Notes under the pieces: generated by a model
What the model saw: only the letters and a program-made list of their open reading frames with translations
The model's database searches: none
Told to the model about the DNA's origin: nothing
Program-made: the position numbers and the translations under genes
Shown here: positions 18,134 to 26,183 of the stretch, piece after piece
How positions within the stretch are numbered: position 1 is the stretch's first letter
How the letters are laid out: each line of letters opens with the position of its first letter
From: Candidatus Poribacteria bacterium
Lineage (GTDB): Bacteria > Poribacteria > WGA-4E > WGA-3G
Reading direction: 5' to 3'
Length of the DNA: 64,000 nucleotides
Assembly: GCA_958295945.1 (NCBI GenBank)
Contig: OY282386.1
Coordinates: 3,280,204-3,344,203 of the forward strand

Positions 18134-19075
18134 TTGCATAATCACCAACATCATCACAATCCAGACGAACCGCATGTTCACCACCATCAACACACGCTTC
18201 AGAAGAAATTTAGGCTGGCACTGTTGGTCACCTTTTTTGTGTTCCTTGTTGAGTTAGTAGGTGGATATCTGACCAATAGTCTTATGTTGTTGAGTGATGC
18301 TGCACATATGTTGTTGGATGTGCTATCACTTCTGATTAGTTGGTTGGCTATTTATCTCTCTACGCGTCCAGCAACATCATCTCGGACTTTTGGTTATCAT
18401 CGTGCCGAAGTGTTCGCTGCATTTATCAACGGTGTATCGTTAATTGGCGTATCTGGTTGGATTTTCTATGAAGCATATCAAAGGTATTCTTCACCAGAGG
18501 AAATAAAAGTAACCGCTTTGTTTGTTGTTGCATGTTTTGGATTAGTAGCGAATCTGTTTATCTTGTTGAAACTTCATGGTCATAGTCATGATAACCTAAA
18601 TGTGCGGAGTGCAGTGCTTCATGTGGTCGGAGATACACTTTCATCGGTTGCTGTTGTTGTTGGTGGTCTGATTATATATTGGACAGAATGGTATCCTATT
18701 GATGCTATCCTCAGTTTCCTAATCGGCGGTATAATACTCTTCGGTGCATTTAATGTGACCAGAGAAGCAGTTCATATTCTTTTGGAAAACACACCGCGAA
18801 ATACGGATGCACACACTGTCGCAAAACATATTCGTGATTTAGCCCCAGTGAAAGATGTTCATGATATGCATATTTGGTCTCTGTGCTCAAACTATAGGGC
18901 ATTGAGTGCCCACATAGTGCTTGATGAAAACACCACGCTTGCTCAGGACCAAATTCTTGAACAGATTAACGCGGTATTACAAAATCAGTTTAATATCAAC
19001 CACACAACGCTTCAACTTGAGCAGATTCCGTGTACACAGGCGGGTAACTTACTGTGCAATGCACAACATTCGTAG
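18134..19075 (+). CDS. Cation diffusion facilitator (CzcD/ZitB-like zinc exporter)
   Basis: This 313-residue inner-membrane Zn2+/H+ antiporter starts with a histidine-rich head (HNHQHHHNPDEPHVHHHQH), probably a metal buffer. TM2 carries SDAAHML and TM5 carries HVVGDTLSS, which together hold the intramembrane HxxxD-type zinc site. A second His cluster (LHGHSHDNLNVR) is in the loop before TM5. The C-terminal ferredoxin-like domain shows DVHDMHIWSLC and HTTLQLEQ, the usual CDF ending. The start is TTG; no better start precedes the His-rich region. It follows the zinc-ribbon gene, suggesting co-transcription. Confidence 0.92.
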   Translation: MHNHQHHHNPDEPHVHHHQHTLQKKFRLALLVTFFVFLVELVGGYLTNSLMLLSDAAHMLLDVLSLLISWLAIYLSTRPATSSRTFGYHRAEVFAAFINGVSLIGVSGWIFYEAYQRYSSPEEIKVTALFVVACFGLVANLFILLKLHGHSHDNLNVRSAVLHVVGDTLSSVAVVVGGLIIYWTEWYPIDAILSFLIGGIILFGAFNVTREAVHILLENTPRNTDAHTVAKHIRDLAPVKDVHDMHIWSLCSNYRALSAHIVLDENTTLAQDQILEQINAVLQNQFNINHTTLQLEQIPCTQAGNLLCNAQHS

Positions 19076-19082
19076 CTTCGCT

Positions 19083-19709
19083 TTAGATATGTTCTTCCTT
19101 TAAACGATGTGCTTTCCTATTCAGTGAAGGATCTTTAGAAAACTTTAATGTGGCTTGTACAAGTCCATCTACATGAGATACCATATCCTTCTCTACCTGT
19201 ACTATTCGGCTCATAAGATATGGTTGATCACTTGCCTGTATCGCCTGCCTCATGATTGAGAGTAGATATAGATAAATTGTGTCTGACTCACTCCCCTCAA
19301 TTTCGATTGCAATTTCAAAGGCTTCATCTAAAGATATTCTTCCACTTTCAACTTTAGATTCGTGCGCATCCAATGCATCTGTGATATCTTGTATGGAAAT
19401 AGGTGGGAATGCTACTATAGGTGATGTTGTTTCATCAGTATCCGTTTCTGAAATAACTGTGTCTTTCCCAAAAGTTTCTATACAGATTGCGCGTCCAAAA
19501 TCTACAAGTATATAGTGTTGCCATTCTTCGGTGCTCATCCTTTCCCAAAAGCGTGCAATTCTTTCATCATAGTCTCCCAAATGCAGCGCGAAGGAGGCGT
19601 ATAGTTTTGCTTGTCGCAGTTCAAGGTTTTGGCAAATATCAAAAAGTTCTTCTAATGTCAATTTTTCTCCTTGTGTTGGGTGTGATGATGGAACCTGGTG
19701 CCTGTCCAC
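19083..19709 (-). CDS. Ferritin-like diiron protein, unassigned
   Basis: This 208-residue, mostly helical protein has carboxylate and histidine positions that fit a four-helix ferritin/rubrerythrin bundle: an early helix with LELRQAKLYASFA, then MSTEEWQHYI (ExxH-type), and in the second half AFEIAIEIEGSESDTIY and VEKDMVSHVDGL (ExxxxxH). The two pairs are separated by a long acidic linker (residues about 85-120). I infer a diiron or structural ferritin-like fold. It is convergent with the zinc exporter gene. No specific enzyme can be named. Confidence 0.6.
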   Translation of the reverse strand: MDRHQVPSSHPTQGEKLTLEELFDICQNLELRQAKLYASFALHLGDYDERIARFWERMSTEEWQHYILVDFGRAICIETFGKDTVISETDTDETTSPIVAFPPISIQDITDALDAHESKVESGRISLDEAFEIAIEIEGSESDTIYLYLLSIMRQAIQASDQPYLMSRIVQVEKDMVSHVDGLVQATLKFSKDPSLNRKAHRLKEEHI

Positions 19710-19726
19710 TATGGTAGAGTTTTGAA

Positions 19727-20177
19727 TTAATTGGACATATTTATGATCTCTTCAAGTGTTTTATCTTTGTTATATTCTCGTAATCGTTTTATGTTTGCAA
19801 AGTTGTGTTCAATAGGGTTATAGTCTGGTGAATTTCGCTTTTGATCACATCGTTCCTTATAGCCGAGTGTCTTTTTTTTCTCGAGATACCAAGTTTTCGC
19901 AGTCCATACCAAATACAATAGTATGAGACACCAAAATGATTAGCACGTTCAATAATAGTCTGATCGGGAAAATCTTGGACATGTTGTGTGAGTGCTTCAT
20001 AGTCAATACATCTGGGACCTTTAGGCCCCGTTTTTTGTGGGGCAAGTGGGTCTGACGCATTTAGCCATTTGTAGATAACTTCACGTGAAATATTGAAAAG
20101 TTTCGCAGCTTCTACTTTGCTATTACCATTTCAATGAAATCAAGAACGCGTTGTCGTCTGTCTATTGAGTATGCCAT
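19727..20177 (-). pseudogene. IS630-family transposase remnant
   Basis: Reading the minus strand from 20177 gives an IS630/Tc1-like N-terminus (MAYSIDRRQRVLDFIE). After a frameshift comes a helix-turn-helix stretch (KVEAAKLFNISREVIYKWL), then TGPKGPRCIDYEALTQHV. A second shift leads to KKTLGYKERCDQKR. The frame then jumps directly to NSPDYNPIEHNFANIKRLRE, the C-terminal DDE signature, so roughly the whole catalytic core is deleted. At least two frameshifts and one deletion make it inactive. It lies between a ferritin-like gene and a broken integrase, marking an old mobile-element landing zone. Confidence 0.8.
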
Positions 20178-20222
20178 AATACCAGATACTATATCACAAA
20201 TATAAAAATGTGTAATAAAAAT

Positions 20223-21178
20223 TTATATTTCACCATAGTTGCCCTTTTCTTTAAACCTCGCAATCGTACCACGTTCTGCCATCTCCGCTCTGGCATAATG
20301 TGCGGGCATCTGTGAATTCTTCCATCTACCTGCGACTTGTAAGTCTACAACCGAAGCACCGGCTTTGGCAAGGGATACCGCAGAACCGACATGCAAGGAA
20401 TGCCCTGATATAAATCCATCAACACCGGCATCCGCAGCCCGTTTCTTGATAATCCGTCTGGCAGAGACATCCGTGAGTCTACCCGATTGGATATGGTCAC
20501 CTCGCCGAATCGGACAGAATAAAGCACCACGATCAATATCGATTTTCTCACGATACTGCTTTATCGCTTTGCGTGTATCTGATGTGACATACAATGCTTC
20601 ACCAGTGCCCTCTTGATCTGTCTTTGACCTTTGGACAACTAATGTGTTTTGTTTGAAATGACCAACGTTGACCGAGACCACTTCAGAAATCCGAAGTAAA
20701 CAGTCAGACATCAACCGTATCATAGCAGAATCCCTATACCCCGCAACAGAGTTATCTGCTTCGGCAAATGCACACACGCGTTCAACATCCGCCCATGTCA
20801 AACCGTCTACTTGACCGCGCCCTCGACCTTTCAAATCTCTGCGGATTGTTCGCAATCGCTTGGTTGAAATCGGGAACTGAACATCAGACGCTTTGACATT
20901 ACTGAAATACCATTTGATAGCAGCTAAAGCCATGCTAATCGTTGCGGGGCAACTCCCTGTGCATCTAAAGTTGAAAGATACCCTGCTAACTGTGAATCGG
21001 TAATAGTATCCAGTGCTTCACCTATAGAAGATAGAAACGCATCCAGTTGTTGCCACGCATGCTTATAGGCTCTACGAGAATTCGGTGATAACGCTTCCCA
21101 CGCAATACCAATACGAAGTTTATCCTCATCGGACAGTTGTAAGTCTGTTCTCGTTTCAATCGGTGCTAATGCTTGCAT
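20223..21178 (-). pseudogene. Tyrosine recombinase (integrase), frameshifted
   Basis: The N-terminal core-binding domain (20924-21178) and the catalytic domain (20223-20933) are in different frames. Losing one A from an A run near 20940 explains this: restoring it gives ...GVAPQTISMALAAIKWYF. The catalytic part shows LLRISEV (Arg I), RSKTDQEG (Lys), SGHSLHVG, GRWKNS and the HYAR tyrosine. The second arginine of HxxR is His, which normally abolishes strand cleavage. The intact length would be about 318 residues, typical of XerC/D-like or phage integrases. Both lesions indicate an inactive gene. No attachment site could be identified. Confidence 0.78.
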
Positions 21179-21395
21179 CGTCTTTGTCCTCGTTGTTGGA
21201 GCGGTGGTTTATCACAATACACTTCGCAATATCTAAACCATAGAATATAGAGTTATACTTATCTAAACTATTAGAGACAACGTTCCCGCGTATTTCTACG
21301 AAATCATTCGTATTGAGATGGCGAAGTGAATATGTTTGATCACGTTCAAATGAACAAAGCACTTCATATGTTTTATCCCTCTTTGGCTGCTTTTA
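21156..21395 (-). pseudogene. OB-fold (tRNA_anti-like) fragment
   Basis: An open stretch after an in-frame stop reads DKTYEVLCSFERDQTYSLRH, then DFVEIRGNVVSNS, then LDIAKCIVIN. This cadence (C-x-F ... gd.V.irG.v ... L..C.i) matches the OB-fold tRNA_anti-like domain, usually part of a longer lipoprotein or membrane protein. No convincing start or ribosome site is present, and the end overlaps the broken integrase. I read it as a remnant. Confidence 0.3.
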
Positions 21396-21401
21396 TGCAT
21401 T

Positions 21402-21683
21402 TTAACATAATTCCACCAATATTTTTCTAATACCAATCCATTCAACGAATACGGATTCACCATCAGATTCTAACCATTCAAGTATTGTTCCATGATCTAA
21501 CCAATATCCATGTTTCATATAGAAATGCACATCCGATCCAATCAGGTATAGAGCCCAAAGTTGAAAGGTTATCCATATCATAAATACCCAACAGCCACAC
21601 CCAGTATTATCTTCAAATAAAGATAAATAATGCAAGAAAGCCAAAATAAAAGTGCCCACAATAAATCCACTAACTATAATCAT
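21402..21683 (-). CDS. Small membrane protein, unknown
   Basis: This 93-residue protein has two hydrophobic segments (IIVSGFIVGTFILAFLHYL and CWVFMIWITFQLWALYLIG), with a Cys pair in TGCGCW between them and a polar C-terminal tail rich in Trp and Glu. I do not recognise a family. An upstream ATG with a strong ribosome site (AGGAGG, 21756-21758) opens only a 12-codon frame, so this gene may be translated by re-initiation or belong to a truncated parent gene. Confidence 0.5.
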   Translation of the reverse strand: MIIVSGFIVGTFILAFLHYLSLFEDNTGCGCWVFMIWITFQLWALYLIGSDVHFYMKHGYWLDHGTILEWLESDGESVFVEWIGIRKILVELC

Positions 21684-21719
21684 TGCTTACCTTTGCACCG
21701 ATCACAAAGTTGCGTTTGT

Positions 21720-21758
21720 CTAAATTGAAAGTTGTGCCTTCAAATCAACCCAGTTCAT
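21720..21758 (-). CDS. Twelve-codon frame with strong ribosome binding site
   Basis: AGGAGG lies nine bases before an ATG that opens MNWVDLKAQLSI and stops. The strong site and short product suggest either a leader peptide for the small membrane protein downstream or the truncated head of a lost gene. There is no further evidence. Confidence 0.25.
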   Translation of the reverse strand: MNWVDLKAQLSI

Positions 21759-21801
21759 TGTGTTATTCCTCCTGTGAAAAAGTGTTCAAATTTTGATATA
21801 C

Positions 21802-22341
21802 TTACTGGTTTATCGGGAGTTGTGACTGACTAAGTATTGCTTGACGCATGAGTAAGAGATCCTGATTATTGATGTCAAGAAGAATCGCTTCATCCATATC
21901 TGCTAATGCTTCGTGAAACTGTTTTAGGTGCTGTTTGCAAACTGCTCGATCTATATAAAAGATATGATTTTTAGGGTCTAATCTAATAGCCTCATCAAAA
22001 TCTTCAATAGCCTCATCGTATTTTTTTAATCTATGGTTTTGTGCCCCGCGCAGATAAAACCTATTTGCTTCTGTAAGTTGCCAGCGTGAATATGTAGGTT
22101 TATCATACTCAACCCGTCTTTCCTTATGAAGTTTTGTTAGAATACTCGCTACAATAGGGTGTGCGCGTTCTCCGAATCTATACATCATACTATCAATACC
22201 AAGTCTATCATTAATTTCTTGAGTTTTCAAATACGATTGTTCCTGAAATAAAAGTTCCAAGACAGCCTCCTCCAGCTTAATCAATCCTATTTTTGCCTGT
22301 AGTGCGGGCGTTTCCATACTATCAAGGTGTTCCGAATTCAT
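21802..22341 (-). CDS. Winged-helix-like and TPR-repeat protein
   Basis: This 179-residue protein has residues about 20-95 resembling a winged-helix module (LEEAVLELLFQEQSYLKTQEINDRLGI ... ILTKLHKERRVEYD ... SRWQLTE). Two and a half tetratricopeptide repeats follow (YLRGAQNHRLKKYDEAIEDFDEAI, then FYIDRAVCKQHLKQFHEALADMDEAI). The combination suggests a DNA- or protein-binding adaptor, but no function can be named. It stands alone with a long upstream gap. Confidence 0.6.
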   Translation of the reverse strand: MNSEHLDSMETPALQAKIGLIKLEEAVLELLFQEQSYLKTQEINDRLGIDSMMYRFGERAHPIVASILTKLHKERRVEYDKPTYSRWQLTEANRFYLRGAQNHRLKKYDEAIEDFDEAIRLDPKNHIFYIDRAVCKQHLKQFHEALADMDEAILLDINNQDLLLMRQAILSQSQLPINQ

Positions 22342-22532
22342 CGTTATACTTTCCTCCTCTAAAAAGTGTACATATTACGACAATGTTTTCTAAGCGGAAT
22401 TATCAAAAACTATTAAAGCATAGAAATATAAGGGTTCAAACAAATTATGAGAAAATAAACCATTTTCGGGTTGAAAAATTACACAGAATAGTATATATGG
22501 TAAATTATTGAATTAATTCTATACATTGCTGA

Positions 22533-22554
22533 GGCGAGGTTAGGAAACCTCGCC
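22533..22554. repeat. Dispersed hairpin GGCGAGGTT-AGGA-AACCTCGCC
   Basis: A perfect 9-base stem with an AGGA tetraloop is followed by TACC. The same architecture with a different stem (GGAGCGGTT/AACCGCTCC, AGGA loop, TACC) occurs at 54160-54181. Otherwise 22342-22583 holds no gene. Confidence 0.7.
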
Positions 22555-22583
22555 TACCGTGGAAAGAAAGTGTAGATTTAATT

Positions 22584-22850
22584 TCATACTTCACCATAAT
22601 TCCACTCAATATCATCAAGAGTATTTGCGGTTGTCACCTGTTTTAAAAGAGCATCAAGACGGTTGCGGCTTCGCATTCTTGAGATTTTATTGACAAACGT
22701 ATCTGGAACTTCGCCGATGCGAAGGTCAAGTAGTTTCAAGAGAAACTCCCGTTTGGCTTATATCTTCCCATGTTCCTCACCTTGTTTAATACCGCGTTTC
22801 TCACTTCGTTGTATAAGAGTTTCTGCACCTGTCATAATGATGTTGTTACT
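22584..22850 (-). pseudogene. C-terminal remnant of Rpn/PD-(D/E)XK transposase-like nuclease
   Basis: The minus strand reads IQRSEKRGIKQGEEHGKI, then a stop codon, then AKREFLLKLLDLRIGEVP, DTFVNKISRMRSRNRL and ALLKQVTTANTLDDIEW up to a natural stop at 22584. This tail is typical of the recombination-promoting nuclease/putative transposase group common in cyanobacteria and similar genomes. The nuclease domain is missing and an in-frame TAA interrupts the rest, so it is a dead fragment next to a MITE. Confidence 0.6.
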
Positions 22851-22917
22851 TCCTCATAATATCAATGTCATAGGATAACATACTTCAGTTAGACTGTCAA
22901 TAGATTGGAATTGCAGT

Positions 22918-23440
22918 GGGTATGTAAAGTTTTTGGCATGAACCATTTCATTTTCATGTTGAATGGAAAGCTTGAAATCCAATTCAAAACCGAATGCGCT
23001 TCCAGTATTCATTGGGTTGAAAACCCTCCAACTATGTGAGATGAATGTCCGAGGTGCAATGAATTGCGCTTGGTGAATGTGCATAAGACATTCACATTGA
23101 ACGCGTGTCTTGTTAATGAAATCCGAGATTTTTCCTTTGTCAAAACCGTACAATTACCGTACAATTGACGTACAAATTCACGTACAACCTGTACGTTCTT
23201 GTACGTCGCTGTAAGAGTAGTGGACATAAGGGTTCGTCCGGTGTCTATTAAAAAAGAGAAATTTTTTAAATTGTACGTTTTCTGTATATTCTCTATGTCT
23301 TGAAAAGATTGCTTGTAGGATGATCGTTATTCCTTGTGTCCGTTGTTTTGTTTTCATTATTCTCTTCCTTATTCAACAAGTTATATGTGACGTATATTAT
23401 AACACAACCAAATTACTTAAGTCAAATTATTATTTACAAT
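22918..23440 (-). mobile_element. MITE family 1, copy A (one end altered)
   Basis: This is homologous to the complete element at 35873-36544 but in reverse orientation. The left end is GGGTATGTAAAGTTTTTGGC. Internal parts include the GTAC cluster, the consensus-like promoter (TTGACT, 18 bases, TATAAT read on the minus strand) and the 59-codon frame beginning MKTKQRTQG. The second frame, MSTTLTATYKNVQ, is disrupted by an extra GTAC unit. At the right the element abuts another end sequence, GGGTGTGTAAGTTTTTGG (23442-23459), so a second insertion or deletion happened there. Confidence 0.75.
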
Positions 23441-23491
23441 TGGGTGTGTAAGTTTTTGGATATTTGACACAGAGATATAAACTTCTGTTTT

Positions 23492-23522
23492 CTTTAGTCC
23501 TGTAGGGACGGAATGTTTATAG
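23492..23522. repeat. Dispersed TTTAGTCCxGTAGGGACG repeat, single copy
   Basis: TTTAGTCCTGTAGGGACG followed by GAATGTTTATAG is one copy of the roughly 30-base unit that appears four times at 53862-54031. Its core GTCC-GTA-GGAC is a short palindrome. The remaining bases to 23591 carry nothing recognisable. Confidence 0.6.
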
Positions 23523-23591
23523 AAACTGAGTAGTCTCCAGTTCTGTGAGACAGTCAGTGAATTCAAGAAGCATTACATTCTATCAGTCATA

Positions 23592-24647
23592 TTATATTTG
23601 TAGGGGTAATGAAATTGCATTGCCAGATGACATACTGCGTGTGACCGCCTCTGTGAACTCCATATACTTAACGCCAGTATCAAAGTCAGTGTGAGTGATG
23701 GTTTCTCCACCTCTGATTGCGTTTACAAATTCTTCCTCCACACGCCATCCACCCTCTTCCTCTACGGATATATCTATCTCATTTAACGCTTCATCACCTT
23801 TTTGTCCACCATAAAGTTTGTTTCCAGAAAATCGTAGCGTCCCAAGACTTCCGAAGATAAACACCTCTGGCACTCCAGCTAACCCCGTTACAGCAGAGAT
23901 TTGCATGTGGAGTTGCGCGCCACAGCGGAGTTCACCGATAACATCAATATGTTCTGGTATTCGGACTGAACGCATTATGCCATCATCATCCGGACGCATT
24001 TTGACGAAGGTATTACCCATAGCAGAAATACGTGTTGCTTCACCGACCCAACGCATGATCGCTTCATACCAAATACCCATGCTCATGATGTTTAACCCAC
24101 TAAGGTCAAAATCTTGTCTCCATTGGAGCGGCGTTTCAGTATCCAGAAACGTACCTCCTGCCCGCACTTCAATTGCGAGTACATCTCCGATATATCCCTC
24201 TGCGATCAATCGTTTTATCGTATTGTCCACTCGAAGCGTCATTGGAGAAGGGACGATCTGTGCAGTTAGCTTCGATTTGCGACGTGCCATGAGACGCATT
24301 GCATGTGCTTCACGAGCATTCATTGCCATTCGTGCTTCACACATCACATGTTTATTTACCATCAGTGCGGATACAGTTGCACGGCAGTGCATGTAGGGCC
24401 ATGTTCCTATGACGATGGCGTTTGTCTCATTATCGTCAATTGCATCTTGCCAATGTTGATAGATTTTTGGTATACCAAACTCGTCTGCTACACGTTGAGA
24501 TGATTCCTGACTGCGATTGCATACACCGATTATCTCAACACCTTCTATTGCTTGTAGTCCGGGGATATGTCGTGATTTTGTGTTTTTTCCTGCTCCGATG
24601 ATGCCGACTCTGACTGTTTCTGATGCCACTCCGATGCTCCTTGCCAT
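23592..24647 (-). CDS. Gfo/Idh/MocA family oxidoreductase
   Basis: This 351-residue putative NAD(P)-dependent dehydrogenase has the Rossmann motif VRVGIIGAGKNTKSRHIPGL and the second-strand VIGVCNRS. The MCEARMAMNAREAH segment stands where the usual EKP motif lies (here EAR). The C-terminal domain includes GGTFLDTETPLQWRQD and FGSLGTLRFSG. The EAR variant and the missing typical histidine motif make its activity less certain than in the other copies. Its ATG follows the stop of a 60-codon gene with no gap (TAAATG), and that gene overlaps a PIN-domain gene, so all three form one transcript. Confidence 0.82.
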   Translation of the reverse strand: MARSIGVASETVRVGIIGAGKNTKSRHIPGLQAIEGVEIIGVCNRSQESSQRVADEFGIPKIYQHWQDAIDDNETNAIVIGTWPYMHCRATVSALMVNKHVMCEARMAMNAREAHAMRLMARRKSKLTAQIVPSPMTLRVDNTIKRLIAEGYIGDVLAIEVRAGGTFLDTETPLQWRQDFDLSGLNIMSMGIWYEAIMRWVGEATRISAMGNTFVKMRPDDDGIMRSVRIPEHIDVIGELRCGAQLHMQISAVTGLAGVPEVFIFGSLGTLRFSGNKLYGGQKGDEALNEIDISVEEEGGWRVEEEFVNAIRGGETITHTDFDTGVKYMEFTEAVTRSMSSGNAISLPLQI

Positions 24648-24830
24648 TTAGGCAGCAGGCGTTTCTGGTTTCTTCTTACGAGATGTACAGAAATCTGCAT
24701 ATTTCACACCTTGCTTCAACCGTCTTTCCTGCCGCCGCATCACAAATTCTTTATAGGTCTCCAGGTCACCAAAGATGGCGACAAGACGTGCCTTCGCCTG
24801 TCGAATGTCTTCCACTGGATTTTTATACAT
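24648..24830 (-). CDS. Small protein, probable antitoxin of the PIN gene
   Basis: This 60-residue protein has a predicted helical N-terminal half (NPVEDIRQAKARLVAIFGDL) and a basic tail (TSRKKKPETPAA). It overlaps the PIN toxin-like gene by one base and abuts the oxidoreductase. Size and coupling fit a VapB-like antitoxin, although the order is toxin first, which is reversed from most vapBC loci. The family was not recognised. Confidence 0.5.
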   Translation of the reverse strand: MYKNPVEDIRQAKARLVAIFGDLETYKEFVMRRQERRLKQGVKYADFCTSRKKKPETPAA

Positions 24831-25321
24831 TAGAGTCCCTCCATTATCGATTTTGGTGAGTCAACGTGAGGTGGTGAATAACCAGCATCGCGACAAACCT
24901 GATCAATCTTTGGGCGAGTATACGTGTTTGCAAGATGCGCGAAGTTCCACGTTGCAAGATAAGGAATATTGTGTGTGGCAGCAACGGCTACATGTAAAGC
25001 ATCAATAAATGCTGACTGTGGAATTGCATTTTGGGCAATTAAATGCCCAGCGACCTCAAATTCCAAAGCAGCTGCAACTACAATTGTGCAGTCCTCAACC
25101 GCCTGCAGCCGATCGGCCGCTCGATCTTCATCACCCGCTGATATTTCATCAATGACAATGTCTGACAAAATAAACTCAAAGCGAGCATCTTGCCAAAACT
25201 CACGTGTGATTCTTTGCCATTCTGCTATTTTTGGATCTTGACTTAGGCGAGCAACCAGATTGCTCAGTATCGTCGCGTCGATATAGACTTGGTACACCTT
25301 GCCTAACGAGTTAATTTCCAT
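24830..25321 (-). CDS. PIN-domain ribonuclease, VapC-like toxin
   Basis: This 163-residue protein has acidic residues in PIN order: YIDATILSNL (Asp15), VIDEISAGDEDRA, and the C-terminal SAFIDALHVAVAATHNIPYL followed by ATWNFAHLAN. The family cleaves RNA with Mg2+, often initiator tRNA. The start could be the ATG at 25321 or another at 25333; neither has a strong ribosome site. It is followed by a small putative antitoxin. The next gene upstream (25371) is also PIN-like, so two such nucleases lie in tandem. Confidence 0.75.
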   Translation of the reverse strand: MEINSLGKVYQVYIDATILSNLVARLSQDPKIAEWQRITREFWQDARFEFILSDIVIDEISAGDEDRAADRLQAVEDCTIVVAAALEFEVAGHLIAQNAIPQSAFIDALHVAVAATHNIPYLATWNFAHLANTYTRPKIDQVCRDAGYSPPHVDSPKSIMEGL

Positions 25322-25370
25322 TCTTAAAATCATAGCACACAGAGGTGTTAAAATGCAACATTTTTTAAAT

Positions 25371-26129
25371 TTAGAGTTGTGAAGCCTCATAACTTGAGAT
25401 TATTTTGATACCGTATTCCGCTTCCAGGCGACTTTTATTTATCTCATGAAATATAGATTTAGTCCCTGCACTCCGAGCCTTGTCATTTGTACAAAAGAAC
25501 TCATTACCTGCTGCATAGTGCGCCGCAAGCGATTCACCGTCAACCCACTCGGCAATGGCTTTCAAAAACTTTTTCCTACGTTTGATTGGTATCAACTGAC
25601 TGCCCGCATCAAACAGATTGAATTCCTCTTTAAGTTGATTGTACGCTGTCTGTCCACAACCCATACTTGTTATGTAGTCAGCACAACTTGATAGGCGTTC
25701 AGCGTATCTCCAGAATTCATCAATATCATCATTGGTGTTATCCATATACATTTCATCTGGAATTTCTTGAGTGCGGACAGTACCGGCATTTGCCATTCTA
25801 AGCACCCGGAACCCAAGATTTCGCGCTTCTAAAAGCTTAGCCTGCTGCTTTGGATGGTGGCCTGGGTGAAGTTCAACGTTTGGGGCAACACATACTTGCA
25901 TAACCAACTTCTCACCTTCAGCTGGTAAATGATTAACTGTTATACGCGGACGGTAATCCTCAAAGAACTCAGCTCTAATCTTCCTTTTAATGGATTCTAA
26001 ACTTAAAGCTATTTCACAGATATATGCCTGAATTCTGCCGTTGCGAATTTTGTCTTTTATAATTGCCAGGTGACGGTTATCTTCATCAATTACTTTTTCC
26101 CAGACGTTTGAATCAAAAGTTACATTCAT
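25371..26129 (-). CDS. PIN-like domain protein, second type
   Basis: This 252-residue protein begins MNVTFDSNVWEKVID, the first-Asp pattern of PIN domains. Near the end are FFCTNDKARSAGT and IKIISSYEASQL, matching the last PIN strand and acidic site. The middle (about residues 60-190) is a helical insertion with EFWRYAERLSSCADYITSMG. The chosen ATG has GGAG seven bases upstream, preferred over a TTG at 26141. It lies 55 bases downstream of the restriction-methylase gene, so it may belong to the same defence cassette. Its target is unknown. Confidence 0.6.
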   Translation of the reverse strand: MNVTFDSNVWEKVIDEDNRHLAIIKDKIRNGRIQAYICEIALSLESIKRKIRAEFFEDYRPRITVNHLPAEGEKLVMQVCVAPNVELHPGHHPKQQAKLLEARNLGFRVLRMANAGTVRTQEIPDEMYMDNTNDDIDEFWRYAERLSSCADYITSMGCGQTAYNQLKEEFNLFDAGSQLIPIKRRKKFLKAIAEWVDGESLAAHYAAGNEFFCTNDKARSAGTKSIFHEINKSRLEAEYGIKIISSYEASQL

Positions 26130-26183
26130 AATATGCTCCAATTCCCATCAATAAAAATGCTATAAGTTTACATCTTAATATGG

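Noticed and set aside
21720-21758. A classical attenuator leader peptide
   Set aside because: No run of a single amino-acid codon and no clear alternative hairpins, so it was kept only as a low-confidence short frame.
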